NCBI GenBank assembly: GCA_028023455.1
Contig: JAQFVV010012418.1
Span: 9,111,244-9,175,243 of the forward strand
From: Epiperipatus broadwayi
Lineage: Eukaryota; Onychophora; Udeonychophora; Euonychophora; Peripatidae
Reading direction: 5' to 3'
Length of the DNA: 64,000 nucleotides
Shown here piece by piece: positions 1 through 11,938 of this stretch (position 1 is the first letter of the stretch; the number at the start of each line of letters is the position of its first letter). The position numbers and the translations under genes were made by a program. Under the pieces are notes generated by a model. It did not search any database, was not told the DNA's origin, and was given only the letters and a program-made list of their open reading frames with translations.

Positions 1-1811
1 TATCTCAGAAAAGGTGTTGACTAAAATGGTGACTCCCTGTGCTGGTGTATTATTTGCCCTGTATATCAAAATATTTTGTAGTGTTAGCCTATTTAATATA
101 GATTGTGATGTATTTTGATGAATTTTAGTTTCTGTTAGAATGGCTATGTCGTACTTTTGCTTATTATCTGTGCTATTTAATCCTCTTATATTGAATGTTA
201 TAGTAAGGATTCATTATTTGGGATTGTTAGATTCGTTTCACTTCCATTAAGTTTTATTACCTTTTTGTTAGTTAATTTAAGCTGTTTAAGGACTTCATCT
301 TTTTCTATATCGGTCATCGATACTTGTATATTTGTTTCTATTACTGGTATCTTAACTGATACTATGTCAGTATCATTCATGTTATTAATTCTGATGTTTT
401 TCATATATTTCGATAAGTCTTCAGCTTGGCTATTATTTATTTCTTACTTTTTTTCCCATTTATGTTGTTTTTGGGTTGTGATGTTGATTCTTCTGGATTA
501 CATTCTACTTTTTCTGTGTCTTGATTCTCTGTTTCATTTTCCATAACATATTCTTCATTCTCGTTAGCTACTATGTTTGCCCAAGATTTTATGTTTGAAG
601 AATTACATTTGTGATTATTTCTATTTAATTTGCTACACTTAGGGCAATTACCAGCTTCACTCTCTGCAGCAACATGGTCCACTCTGTCACACTTAAAATC
701 ATAGTGGTGGTCTTCCCCTAAGAAGTATCGAAATAGGCATTTGATCTTTTATTAGACGGTGTAGTATTAGTTCTTTTGATATACCTTTTTTGAATTTCAG
801 TAGTATTCTCCACAAATTTATTGGTATTTGGTATTGGATACCGGGGTCATTTCTCTTTTGATCAATATTAATTCAGCAAAATTATTTATTTGTAGTTTAA
901 AATATTCTTCATTGAATGATGGTGGTGTGTGCAAAATCCTACCTACGACTAAGGGATTTGGTTCCTTAGTGATGTAATAAATTTTATGGTCTTGTGCTTC
1001 TTTTATTAGTGTTTCAGCTTTTTCATTTTGTTCCCTTGTAATATTCTAATGAGATAAACCCCCTTGCGGGAAAAAAACACTATATGTTTAATCCCATTTA
1101 TCATGTTGTGCTGATTCAATAATTTTAAATATTCACCTAAATCAGGTTTATCTAATATGTGTTTACTGCTAATTTCATTTATTTGTATAATTAGAATGAA
1201 TATTGATGTGCTAGGTGACATGTAGTTTTTGAAATTTTTTTGCGAATAGTTATTTAATTTAATGAAAGATTTCGACGATGGCTTGCACACTTTTTGTATA
1301 TTACTAATATCATCATTTACGTTGGTAAACTCTGTTACTTTTATATTATTTTCTATTTGATTTGAAAATTTTTTTTAGGCATTTTTTCTATGGGATTTGT
1401 TAAGACTATTTTGATCTTCACTAAACGGGTTATCTTGCTCGTATTTATTAATATTACAGTCAATTTTTCTTATTTTTATTGGTCACCTCCCAAGGCGAGT
1501 TTTTTTTTTTCCAAACATTTGTCGTGTTGCAGCCCTTAATTTATTTTCTTCCTCAGAAATATATGTTTTAGATTTGATTCTAAAGCTATCATATCATTTA
1601 TTACATCCAATTCTGGATTGCTTATTGATTTTTTAAGGTTTTTGAATTCTTTTTGATTATTTTCATTGAATTCTGAGCTATGCTTGTTCACCATTTTATC
1701 GCTAGAATTTTTATCATATTTATTCATTTCATATTCAAGCATATTATTAGACTTCTTTTTTTCATACTTACTGATACATTCATCGGTGACTGCTTTTTTT
1801 GCAGTCTGCAT
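1..1811 (-). pseudogene. LINE ORF1 and start of ORF2, cut by the window edge
   Basis: Read on the minus strand, this is a decayed non-LTR retrotransposon. ORF1 pieces begin at 1811 (a Lys/Asn/Glu-rich segment), continue at 1290-1006 (motif KPDLGEYLKLLNQHNMING, then FFSRKGVYLIR, like the RRM/gag-like part of Jockey-type ORF1) and at 682-437, where a Cys/His cluster reads CPKCSKLNRNNHKC followed by KSWANIV. That is a zinc-knuckle-like gag end. ORF1 runs through 404-198 to a stop. Immediately afterwards (about 195 to 1) another frame reads TFNIRGLNS, then YDIAILTETKIHQ and GVTILVN, the start of an APE-type endonuclease as in LINE ORF2. The order ORF1-zinc knuckle-endonuclease supports a Jockey/I-type LINE. 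Frameshifts separate the ORF1 pieces, so this copy is dead. The rest of ORF2 lies outside the window. Confidence 0.72.
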
Positions 1812-1814
1812 TTT

Positions 1815-1866
1815 GGTTTTATTCGGCTAAATTATTCATTGGTTTTATTCGGCTAAATTATTCATT
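1815..1866. repeat. Two perfect 26-bp tandem copies
   Basis: The unit beginning GGTTTTATTCGGCTAAATTA is repeated exactly twice (1815-1840 and 1841-1866). It lies directly upstream of the first ORF1 ATG on the minus strand (1811), so it may be a 5'-UTR tandem repeat of the left-edge LINE. That role is inference. Confidence 0.85.
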
Positions 1867-2189
1867 TATTATATGAACAGGGATGGACTGCTCATCAATA
1901 TGCATCAGCCAGCTTGACAAGTTTATTGGCTTTTTACCTCTAAGTTTAAGATCAAGAAACACCATGAGTTTTCTTGAAAGTGGAATTACATGTATGTATA
2001 AATTAACTTGTTTTTAAAATAGATATTTATAATTATAACAAACAAAACAATCATGACAGACAAAAGTAAATCATGGCACTTATTTCCAGAAGGCTGTAAA
2101 GTCATCAGTCAAAACAGCAGTCGACAGATGAAGGTGGAGGGTACTAAGAATCCCCTGATTGCAAACCCAGGTTGCAATTTGATGATTTA

Positions 2190-3135
2190 TCTTTTATTCG
2201 GATACATGCAACTGCAGATCACTTTCAAGTAAATGAATTGTATGAAGTGAAGAACTACCTAATATTAAATGGAACATTTTAAAATTTTTTGAAGCTAGAA
2301 GATGAAGGACATATACTTTACTACAAAAGCATAAGTAGAGTGGGATTGATAATAAATAAAAAAATGGATCAACAACATAACATTGTGGAAATTGACAATG
2401 TATAAGTCAGACTGGCAAGATTAGTTATTCAACATAATGGCAGATATCAAATACAGATAATTCAAATTTATGCCCGAACAAGTTCTCATTGCAGTGAAGA
2501 AGGTTTTTGATCAGAGCATACAATATTTTAAATTGTCAAAGGAGACTTTGATGTTAAAATTTGTAAAATTATTGAAAAATAAAATGCTGTGGACAAATTT
2601 GATTATGGTATTAAAATGAAAAAACACTGACTTGTGGAGTTTTCAAAAAAACTTTATTTTATTCCCTCTTTGAAAAAATTCTGAATAAAAATGGACATGG
2701 AAGTATCCAAATAAAGGTTCAGCAGAAGTGGATTATATTTTTGACTAACAGAAAATATGTACTTCATGACTGCAATATTCTTAATAAATTCAATACATTA
2801 AGTGATCATTGATTAGTGAAAAGTAAGACACATGATAAGCCAAAACTAAGGAAACAAAAATTATTAAGAAAATTAGTATTCACAATTAATATTTCTAACC
2901 TTCTGAAACATTGCAAAAAATTTAAATAGGAATTTGCAAATGGGTTTAAAAGATCAACAGATTTTGAAGATAGTTCAGAACTGAATGAAACAGTAGGGAG
3001 ATAACTGATATACTATTAACAACAGCAATAAAAATAGTTTTAAAAAGCAGCAATTTACCAGTAAACTTTCTATTGAGATGATTAATAAATATAAAAAAGT
3101 AAGAATATGAAAATATATAAAAATGATTCACTGAG
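2190..3135 (+). mobile_element. RTE-like LINE family A, copy 1 (endonuclease part only)
   Basis: This is a badly decayed plus-strand copy of the LINE seen better at 10168-12632. From about 2438 it is collinear with that copy (GGCAGATATCAAAT, then IIQIYARTSSH, then the degraded GDFDVKI that stands for GDFNAKIG of an APE endonuclease). It extends further 5' than the 10-kb copy: 2255-2437 reads fragments like KWNILKF, INKKMDQQHNIVEI and RLARLVIQHNGRYQ, the N-terminal half of the endonuclease. Homology continues through the DYI/SDH region (2720-2815) and stops near 3135, before the reverse transcriptase. Many stops and frameshifts are present. The exact 5' boundary is uncertain, and the 300 bases before it (1870-2190) hold nothing I recognise. 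Confidence 0.75.
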
Positions 3136-3147
3136 AGTTTCAGTCAT

Positions 3148-3219
3148 TCATTAGACAAGAAAATATGCATTTAATGAATAATATTCTGTAGTGTAATTTT
3201 CACTATACCACTCTCACTT
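3148..3219. repeat. 72-bp dispersed repeat with hairpin, copy 1
   Basis: It shares CATTTAATGAATAATATT, then TGTAGTGTAATTTTCACTA, then CCACTCTCA with 7257-7325. The centre can fold: GTAGTG and CACTA are separated by TAATTTT. It lies directly after truncated LINE copy 1. No family recognised. Confidence 0.6.
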
Positions 3220-4386
3220 AAGTTAAGAAGTGGTTTCTATCCATTTTTAACACCTTGTGGAGGGGTATAATCATAAACATATAATCAAAGATATGTGGAA
3301 AAGATGTATGATCTCCAAGATGTACATTTCATGGTAAACCAGCATTCATGAGTTAGCCGAAATCACATTCTCTTACACATATCTTCATCTTTGTTTAATA
3401 TATATTGAACCGGAATGATATCCAATTCAATGGTTTTATTATCAAAATTAAAAACTTTTAAATTTCGTTAAGTTTCTAAAGTTAAAAATTTTTTTTAATT
3501 ATTTAAGAAGAGTACCTGTATTAATATACATACTCGCTTATATTTAAAATATATTTTGTTTTTATATAAAATTGCTTTTAAAATAGTTTTCTGTTACCGC
3601 TTGTTTTTACTTTTTTTTAATCAACTTGATTAAAGACAAGCAAACGTGTTATTACATTCCCGTTTCTTATTTTAATCTGTTCTAATTTAATTCTAAAAGT
3701 GGAGATTTAATTGTATGTTGTTGTTTTTGTCTAAAATAATCCCTGGGTAGAATTCTTCATTAGATTAAGCAGGAGATTGATATTTGCCCTGCCTAAGATA
3801 TAGCATTTTCATGGGAAATGTTGCGAGGTATTAATAGCCCTGCCAATTTTGGGAGGAGGGTTGTTACTTATTGCTGGCTAGACAAACTGTTTCCCAAATG
3901 AGATTCAGTATTCTTTTACACACCTTTATTGCAGCCTGTTGAGATTCATAGAGTTTTAGTAGCAGTTTGGACATTTAATTCCTGTTAAAAAAACTCGCAA
4001 TTGTTAAAAGACTTCATTGCTTTACAGGATGTCCAAATATACTACTCTATGTGTTGTCATCATCAATATGCAGTGCAAACTTAAACAAAGGATGAATCCT
4101 TGACTTCCAACTCTCCTTCAGTCATGCCATGAACATCTAAAAGAAGCTGGATCCTCAATGCCTCTACTTTGCCGCTGTCAAAATTCCTGGAATATGAACT
4201 AATACAAAAGTGCACACTCTATGTGAACATTGCTTTACCATAAGGTAAATATTTTCTTTCATTCTTTCCAGGTATATTCTTTTAATTAAATCTCCATTCA
4301 ATCTAATAAACCTGTATTCTTAATTAATATTTAACCTCATATTTATTAGCTGTATTTATTTATTTTTATTGTACTTTGCTGTGTGT
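3220..4386. other. No gene recognised
   Basis: The sequence is AT-rich with stops in all frames. I see nothing that supports an exon, an RNA gene or a named element. Confidence 0.6.
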
Positions 4387-4414
4387 CTTGGAATCTTAGT
4401 TTTAAGATTCCAAG
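4387..4414. repeat. Perfect 12-bp hairpin
   Basis: CTTGGAATCTTA (4387-4398) and its exact reverse complement TAAGATTCCAAG (4403-4414) are separated by GTTT. It lies just before a second inverted repeat (4430-4524), and the two may belong to one small palindromic element. Confidence 0.8.
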
Positions 4415-4429
4415 TTTGCTTTTAATTTT

Positions 4430-4524
4430 GTTTATTGGAGAGTGACTGGTGAGTTTGTATTATTATATGCCTAACTTTTATAAATGCTTTAAGATTTTCT
4501 GTTCATATGCACTCTCCAATAAAC
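4430..4524. repeat. Perfect 15-bp inverted repeat, 65-bp spacer
   Basis: GTTTATTGGAGAGTG (4430-4444) is matched exactly in inverse by CACTCTCCAATAAAC (4510-4524). The spacer is AT-rich and contains no gene I can support. It could be the ends of a very short MITE-like element, but no flanking target duplication was identified. Confidence 0.75.
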
Positions 4525-4779
4525 TAATTTATAACAATCTAGGAACATTTACATTTAGCTTTCTAAATTTATTTTGTCTATTATGTGTGACGAAATTTTA
4601 TCACAGCGTGTACTCAGAATTTAGTTTGTTGGTTTATTTGTAATTCATTTGCTTGAAATGCTGGGCAAACGTAATTGGTTTTCTAAAGATTTACTTGTCT
4701 CTTATTGATACCTTTAATTACTATTAGTTTTGGCCAATCGTTTGGTTGGGGATTCGCCAGTTAATTGTCTGTTTTCCTT

Positions 4780-5110
4780 TCATTCTAAACCATGTTTCGT
4801 TTGTTCTTGAGGTAAATCAATCATCTTTTCTTTGAATGTAGTATAAGATGCAGCTTCTACTGGCATATGATCTTTGTTCCAACACATTTTCCGGGCCCAG
4901 AAAAGCTCACTGGCACTGGTTTCATTGATTTATTTCAAGAATGTATTGTTTTCATATCTCTGAGAATGGGAAAACCAATGTTTAGGTGAATTCTCTACTG
5001 AAAGAAATTTGCTCCCTCCCTTTATAATTCGCTATTAGAAGATCAGTCTGTCTGCCAAAGCATTGAATTTTCGTCTTTCTGGTACACGCCTGATATAACC
5101 CTATTTGTTA
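4780..5110 (-). pseudogene. Coding-like relic of unknown family
   Basis: One minus-strand frame from about 5110 to the stop at 4780-4782 reads like protein apart from three in-frame stops. Segments are YIRRVPERRKFNALADRLIF, then GGSKFLSVENSPKHWFSHSQ, then SASELFWARKMCWNKDHMPV followed by AASYTTFKEKMIDLPQEQT. Residue composition is far from the Lys/Asn/Ile/Phe noise of surrounding translations, and the frame is kept across 330 bases. I do not recognise the family. It could be a processed pseudogene or part of a DNA transposon. No splice sites fit well. A further short minus-strand frame at 5412-5230 may or may not belong to it. Confidence 0.4.
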
Positions 5111-5412
5111 AATTATAAACTTTTTCTTATAAGTTATTTTTCTCTTAAATAAAATTTTAAAATTTCTTTAAACTTAATTTGGCTGACGTTTGTCTTGGTG
5201 CTTTTATTTCTCAATTGTCTAAACAATATTTAAGATATCTTGTTTCTTCCTGAGTCTAGTCGGCACAAACCATCATCATCCATTCTGATCACAGTAAACA
5301 AATTTTTCCAAGTATGTAGCAACCTGGTGGCACCTTCTGTGATCAGATTAGATTGAGTGTCCATTACAATATATGTATATATTATACCGCTTATGAAAAA
5401 AGTGATCCACAT

Positions 5413-7256
5413 GAAATTTTTGTTTAAAAAAAATTATTAAAATAAAATTATCTTAAATAATGTGAAGGTTTCAGTTTGAGTGATTGTTGTTTATAAAAAT
5501 CTAAAGAGTTTTAGTAGTCTAAATAAAATACAGTTCGATAAAAGAAAATAGTCAGAATAAAAGTCTAAGGAGTTTTTTTTTCTATTATTAGTAGTTTGAA
5601 ATAAAAGTTACAACTAATTAATGGGAAGGGGATAGAAAATATAACTTAAAAGAAAACTAAAAGCTTAAGATATAAATCTTTTATACAAATTAAAAATATC
5701 TCTTGTCATTCAAATTAAAGAAGAAAAAAAAGTTTTTTCACGTAATTTAAAGAAATGGAAATATATGTGTTAACAGCGATTGTATATATAGCAAAATATG
5801 TGCATGTTAAATATTTAAAAAATGATATAGAAAGTTAAAATGTAAAAACAAAATGTACAATGGCTACAAATTAAAAATCCACAAAACAACAAATTTGCAA
5901 TGGCTACCAAATGAAAACACATAATCAAAAGCTTATCTAAGGAATGTATTCAAAAACTGTGGAGGAATTCCAACAACAGAAATAGACGGCGGACATAAAA
6001 ACCAATTACCAAAATGACAACAGGTCATCCTAATAAATAGTCCAGTTTTTCATCGGACAGTTAGTTGAGATCACAATCAGATCAGTGCAGTTGAGTTTCA
6101 ATCTACCAGGAGATTAAAATCAGTGAATCAGTCCATCGATCCATTTTACAATCATGTATTGTTAATCGTCATCGGAAACCTATGACCTTGCTCCAGCCCT
6201 TAGTCTAATGAAGATCAGCAATTTTGCCCGGAAAAAGTGATGCCTGCTTAACAATAACAACTTGAAAAATCACCAGGAATGTTTAACTGTCTTAAAGAAT
6301 AATGCCATGGAATACAAAGCATTAAACCTCCACAAATGAAAAATCTCAAATCCAACCAGTTGGAAAGATTTTCACGTGAAGTAATAACCAGCAAAAAGTC
6401 CACGCTCAAATCCTAGGTAATAAATAACATTTTCTTATTTCCATTTATAATTAATGTAGCCATTGCAATCCTTAAAGCCTCTCAGAGTCAATTAATAATG
6501 AACTCTACAGCATGCATAAAGAACTATTGATATGCATGTTTTTAAATGTCAAATATTATTTAATGCTTTGTTATATGATATTCTGGTGCATGAAGAATGT
6601 GTGTGGTCATTATATGTAATTATCATTGTCTAATTAAATTAAGTTTCTATAAAAGTAGTTAAAATTAGGATAATAAGTACTTATTTAAAAATAAAATTAT
6701 CTTTAGAATTTAATATTTGTCAGTCAATTCTTTGCCATTAATTAAAGCAATTTGTTATTGTATTACTCTCGATTGAGCTATTTATGGGATATTTCGAGCA
6801 CTGAATTATGGGCCTACTGTCCAAACACTTTAGTTCTCGTAACTAGCTGGCGCCTGAGGTTTATCTCAAAACAAATAAAGTGCTTGGATAGTAGGGATTT
6901 GAATCTAGCAGTCGTGGTGAGCCACAGTCTGGAAATGTGATCGTATTATGCATTGCACGGCTCAGTCTGATTGTGGGTATTATTGATAACTCTGCTATCG
7001 ATGGTATTCTCCCCTCTGCTCTAAGAGCCCGTCCGTTCATGTAACATTGACAATATAAAATTATAAAATGATGATAAATAAGGTTTAAACCCAGTTAAAC
7101 CTAGCAAATAGAGTACAATGGATCATTTTACAAATGCAGCCGGTACAATATAGACAGAGAATTATTACTGTTTATTTGATGTAAAAAATTTACTGTCCTC
7201 ACAACTTTGACACAAACCATTTGATGGAAGTATATTAATAATTTTCATTATTTATT
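5413..7256. other. No gene recognised; a less AT-rich block at 5940-6420
   Basis: The block at about 5940-6420 and the segment 6750-7040 are noticeably richer in G+C than their surroundings and look like parts of old insertions, possibly LTR or SINE sequence. I could not find paired ends or a reading frame. The phrase CTCAAATCCTAGGT near 6400 recurs near 21850. Confidence 0.45.
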
Positions 7257-7325
7257 CATTAGATTAAAGATTATCCATTTAATGAATAATATTTGTGTAG
7301 TTTAATTTTCACTACACCACTCTCA
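7257..7325. repeat. 72-bp dispersed repeat with hairpin, copy 2
   Basis: This is the second copy of the repeat at 3148-3219. Here the hairpin is perfect: GTGTAGT and ACTACAC flank TTAATTTTC. It lies about 140 bp upstream of a Penelope fragment, but no link is shown. Confidence 0.6.
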
Positions 7326-7464
7326 TACATTGATACTTCAAATAAATTATTTCTTTTTATTGAAGTCGTGTTTAAACTTTTATTGTAGAAATTTTTATAA
7401 AATTTGGAATTGAATATTATATTAAACATGATTCTTCCTTTTTTAATATTATAATTTTAACTGT

Positions 7465-8016
7465 GTGAAAAACTATACAATTGATAGGAAGATTAGACAA
7501 TTTTACAGTAAATTAAACAGCAATGTTATTAAGCAGCAGAAAAATAGAATTTTGTTACCATATATTGCAACTACCCATAGAAAGTTTTACTCAGAGTTTA
7601 ATAAAGAATTTCAACTAAGCTTTCATACACCCCCTAATACAAATAGAATTATTAATAACACCAAAGACATTATAACACCCAACAACACCTCTCAGGCCGT
7701 ATATAATATTTCATGTCCAGAAAATAACTGCATGGCATCATACTATGGGGAAACGAAAACAACTCTTTCTACTAGACTATCCCAGCACAGATATTCTTAC
7801 AATAAGGCCCAAGTAGACCCAAATTGCAACTCAATATTTGCAATACATCAGAAATCAGCTGGCCATGCATGTGAACCTAAAAATGCAAGAATAGTTTGCA
7901 GGGAGAGAAATGACATTAAGAGAAAAGTTAAAGAAGCATGTTTTATTGCTATTGATGATAAGGCTATGAATAGGAAAGATGCGTGTTACAAAATCTCTAA
8001 GAAATGGATCATTTAG
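7465..8016 (+). pseudogene. Penelope-like element, C-terminal GIY-YIG endonuclease fragment
   Basis: An open frame of about 183 codons whose first codon (GTG at 7465) is not a true start; a stop lies seven codons upstream (7444-7446). It begins with the linker seen after the reverse transcriptase in Penelope-like elements (RILLPYIATTHRKFYSEFNK, then a KDI segment at about residue 68). It then enters a GIY-YIG nuclease: YNISC, ASYYGETKTTLSTRLSQHR around residues 80-108, a later AGHAC, and a C-terminal helix (KEACFIAIDD). The Y-Y-G and the following Arg of the catalytic arrangement are visible. The reverse transcriptase that should precede it is absent, so this is a 5'-truncated copy. The fragment itself has no internal stop, which suggests it is younger than the other Penelope copies in the window. 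Confidence 0.82.
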
Positions 8017-8419
8017 AGCTGACGCATTTATTTTCAACTAATTTACATATATCAGCATATTTTAGCATATACCAACACGCTATGCTTATTCTTTGTTGCC
8101 CATGATTATGAGAGCTAAGTTCTCTTGAAAGCGCTCGGGCATTATTCTTTAGATATTATAATTATTTTGAGTTTATAATATATTGTTATTTAATCCTGAT
8201 GAAGCTCGGTTGTTGTGCGCGTATCTGCGCATTAAAATTATATACATGTATAGTAAGCACCTGAGTTTAATAATTTCTTTTTACAATATTAAGACTGGAA
8301 TTTTGGTACAACAAATTGCAAAGAAATTATATATTTTCATGGATATTCTGTTTGTCAAAGCTTTTTTCCCCCCATTTTCTCCAATTTCTTTTAAATGTTT
8401 TAGCACATCTTAACTTTTG

Positions 8420-10157
8420 TTCAAGTAAACAGAACTAATAATTGAAATTTTTCAAAAAAAAACATGTAATTTTATTATTCATATTACTTAATTTTAAATT
8501 CTTTACTTTCATAATTATTTTTCAATTCTTCCACAAAACATTCTAAACCATTCATTCATTTCTAAGTATTCTTGTTATGTATCTACTGTAAATGTTATTT
8601 TTGATATTTGGGTTGTTAAAGATGCAACTGCATTTTTGTAATTATTGTTTTACTTTATTCTGAATTTGATTTAATATGATGTTTTTTCATATATAATTTC
8701 TTCTATCACTTTTACACCAATTAATCATCGTTTATATTTCTTAGACATAGCAAAAGACAATGCTACCATTAATTTTTTAAAACAATTTATTACAACATTT
8801 TTTTTTAAAAAACAAAAAAAAAAAATTAAAAATATAAAATGATTTAATAACTATTCAGAATGAAAATAGTATTAAAATATTCATATTGTATTAAAAAAAA
8901 AGGTAAATGTTTTTTATTTTTTATTATTGTATAAAAAATGCTTTTTTTTTTATTTATTATTATAAACATATAAAGATTTATATATATTTTATAATATGTA
9001 ACTATAAATATGTTCCTCTAAAAATTCACCAACTATATATATATTTCAGATTCCTAGTCTATTTCTTATTTAACAACAAGACTATTGATCACTGAACATT
9101 TTATTTATACCCAATGATTAGACTTTACTAAAATGTAACAAGGGAGCTTTACTATATCTTGTTAATCAAATTTTTAAAACACTCACCACTCTATTATGAC
9201 AATTTTAACAGATCAACACAAAACATTAAATATTCTTTCAACCAAGTAAATCTCTTTTAAGTTAATCAATTCTCTCTCTTAATTCTTGAAACATCATTTC
9301 ATGCCATATATTGGATGACAAAAATTGTAAAAAAAATAAAAATAAAAATGGAACATTAAATTAAATGGGGCAATATGAGACACATCCTTTTAATTTATAT
9401 TTAAGAGGTAATTTATCAAACAATATTCTATTTATGAATGAGTGACAATTTAAATTATTTAAAATAAGTAAGACTATGTTAGTAACTTAATTTTAATTTA
9501 TATTTATTAATAAAATCAGAGCTAATATACAACATTAGCACATCAAATCTTAGTAAGGTTTATTATTTTCAAATTAAATTATATGTTTAAGCTTTAAAAT
9601 ATTACACAACATCAATTTTGCAGTTGATGCAAAATTAGAATATCATTCGTAAATATGGGCTATTCTTTGATATATTTTCATTAGTCATTATACAAGAGTA
9701 ATATTAATTATATACAATGTAAATGTCATATTAAAATCTGAAATTGTTTATACCTTAAATATCTTTTCCTTTTTGTTTTTGTTCATTATGAGCAATGATC
9801 ACTTGTTAGTTATATATATAATATTTATTGAAAATATTAACTATTTACGCTTATGATACAAAATCTATTAAATACATACTATAAGCATGTTATATGACAA
9901 AACTTAAATAAAATCAGTTAAAGCAAAATCCCTAAACTATCCAGGTAAGAGGAAATCAACACTAGTATTTGCTACTATAAATTAACAGTTTAATTCCTAT
10001 ATGGTATCAAAAGTTGCTATCATTGCATCAAAAATAATAAGGTTCCACTAGTATTATCATACATCCCTTTGTATTTTAAATATTTTTCATTATTATATAG
10101 TTCTAAATTATTTCTTTATTTATTCATATTCATTTTATACAACTCTTATTCCCCCCT
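8420..10157. other. No gene recognised; low-complexity AT sequence
   Basis: The stretch is rich in A and T runs (for example around 8800-8960). I see no coding frame, paired repeat or RNA gene. Confidence 0.6.
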
Positions 10158-10401
10158 AATCAAATTAAATTATAATTAATAGCAGATATCAAATGTAGAT
10201 AATTCAGGTTTATGCCCCAACAAGTTCTCATAGTGCTGAAGTAATAGAAGATTTTTATATGGATGTACAAAAGGCTTTTGATCAGAGAAAACAACATTTT
10301 AAAATTGTTATGGGAGACTTTAATGCTAGAATTGGTAAACAAATGAAAGTGCTGTAGGTAATTTTGGTTATGGTAATAGAAATGAGAGAGGACATAGACT
10401 T

Positions 10402-10650
10402 GTGGAGTTTGCAGAAAAAAATAAACTATCTTTTTTTGAGAAAAATGTTAAAAGGACATGGAAGCATCCAAATGAAGGTACAGCAGAATTGGATTATATT
10501 TTGACTAACAGAAAATACATATTTCAAGATTATAATGTTCTTAATAAATTTAACACAGGAAGTGATCATGGATTAGTAACATGTAAGATATGTGTTAATG
10601 CAAAACTAGAGAGTCAAAAATTATTAAGAAAAACCAATATTTACAGTTGA
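10402..10650 (+). pseudogene. LINE family A endonuclease, C-terminal part
   Basis: The endonuclease frame (83 codons) contains WKHPNEGTAELDYILTN and NTGSDHGLVTCK. These are the DYI and SDH motifs that close the active site of APE-type nucleases. The preceding part, in another frame (about 10185-10340), carries VYAPTSSHS and IVMGDFNARIG. A one-base loss near 10340 splits the domain. Confidence 0.85.
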
Positions 10651-10817
10651 TATTCCTAATCTTCAGAAACATTCTAATGAATTTAAATTAGAATTTACAA
10701 ATCGGTTTCAAGTATTAGTAGATTTTGAACATGATTCAGATTTGAATGAAATTAATAAGAAAATAACTGATACACTTTTCTGTTGAGATTAGAGAATTTA
10801 CGAAGAAAAGAAGGAAT

Positions 10818-11828
10818 ATGAAGATATACAAAAATGATGCATTAAAAAGGATTGAATATCTCGAATTTTGTAAAATGGTGCGGAAAAGAGTTGAAAATGA
10901 TATAAGAAAGTATAACTGTGAACTAGCAAGGAAAGCTGTAGAAGAAAATAAAAGTCTCAAGAATGTAAAACAACATTTTGGTATTGGTAGGAAATTTATA
11001 TCTGCAATAAGAAAAAAAGATGGAATTATTACTAAAAAGACAGATGACATCATGAAATGGGTAGAAGACTTCTATCAAGAATTATATAGTAATAAAGAAC
11101 AAGTACCTCCCATATCTATTACATCTTCCGAATTGCCCAGAATTTTAAATGAAGAAGTGAGACATGCAATTAAATATATGAAGAAAGGAAAGGCTCCAGG
11201 TAATGATGGAATTACAATTGATATATTAAAAGAAGCAGGTGAAGAAATAGAAATTTTTTTAGCAAAGTTATATACCAAATGTCTAAATGATAAAGATGTA
11301 CCAGATGATTGGAAGAATGCAGTAATAATATTAATATTTAAAAAAGGTGATAAAGAAGATATTAGAAATTACAGACCTATCAGCCTTTTATCAGTTTTAT
11401 ACAAAATTTTTACCAAGATAATTACAACTCATCTACAGAGAACATTGGATTTCCACCAACCAAAAGAACAAGCTGGATTTAAAAGTGGTTTTAGTACAGT
11501 AGATCATATCCAGGTATTGAGAGAAGTTATAGAAAGGACAAATGAATATGAGTTGCCATTATGTTTTGGATTTGTAGATTATGAAAAGGCATTTGATTCT
11601 ATAAACATTTCTTCAGTGATTAAAGCATTGGATCATCAAGGTATAGATCCAGGATATTGTCATATTTTAAAGAATATTTATAAAAATGCAACAGCAACAA
11701 TTAGATTACATAATGATACTGGGAAAGTCAACATTGAGAAGGGTGTAAGACAGGGTGACTCCCTAACTCCCAAAACTTTTTACAGCAGTGCTGCAAGAAG
11801 TATTTTGTGGATTAAAATGGGAAGCTAA
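10818..11828 (+). pseudogene. LINE family A reverse transcriptase, main part
   Basis: A 336-codon frame covering the thumbless front half of a LINE reverse transcriptase. Visible landmarks are KKGKAPGNDGITIDILKEAG, IFKKGDKEDIRNYRPISLLS, EQAGFKSGFSTVDHIQVLRE, the motif A block FGFVDYEKAFDS with its catalytic Asp, and GVRQGDSLTPK (motif B). Just after motif B an extra base relative to the 55-kb copy (about 11770) throws the frame. The catalytic HLDFADDVVVF (motif C, about 11860-11895) is intact but in a different frame. The element is therefore not functional as it stands. Confidence 0.92.
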
Positions 11829-11938
11829 AGGAGTGAAAGTAAATGGAGATTATTTAAGTCATTTAGATTTTGCAGATGATGTAGTTGTTTTTGCAAATAA
11901 TGCTTTAGAGCTGCAGGAAATGTTGCAGGAGTTATCAG

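Noticed and set aside
5230-5412. Minus-strand frame with TRLLHTWKNLFTVIRMDDDG
   Set aside because: Protein-like in places but short, without splice sites, homologous repeat or family; kept only as possible context for the 4780-5110 relic.
6885-6945. Possible tRNA-Ser-like start GCAGTCGTGG with a GATTCAAATCC B-box on the opposite strand
   Set aside because: The two signals are on different strands and no A box lies at the right distance, so no tRNA gene is supported.
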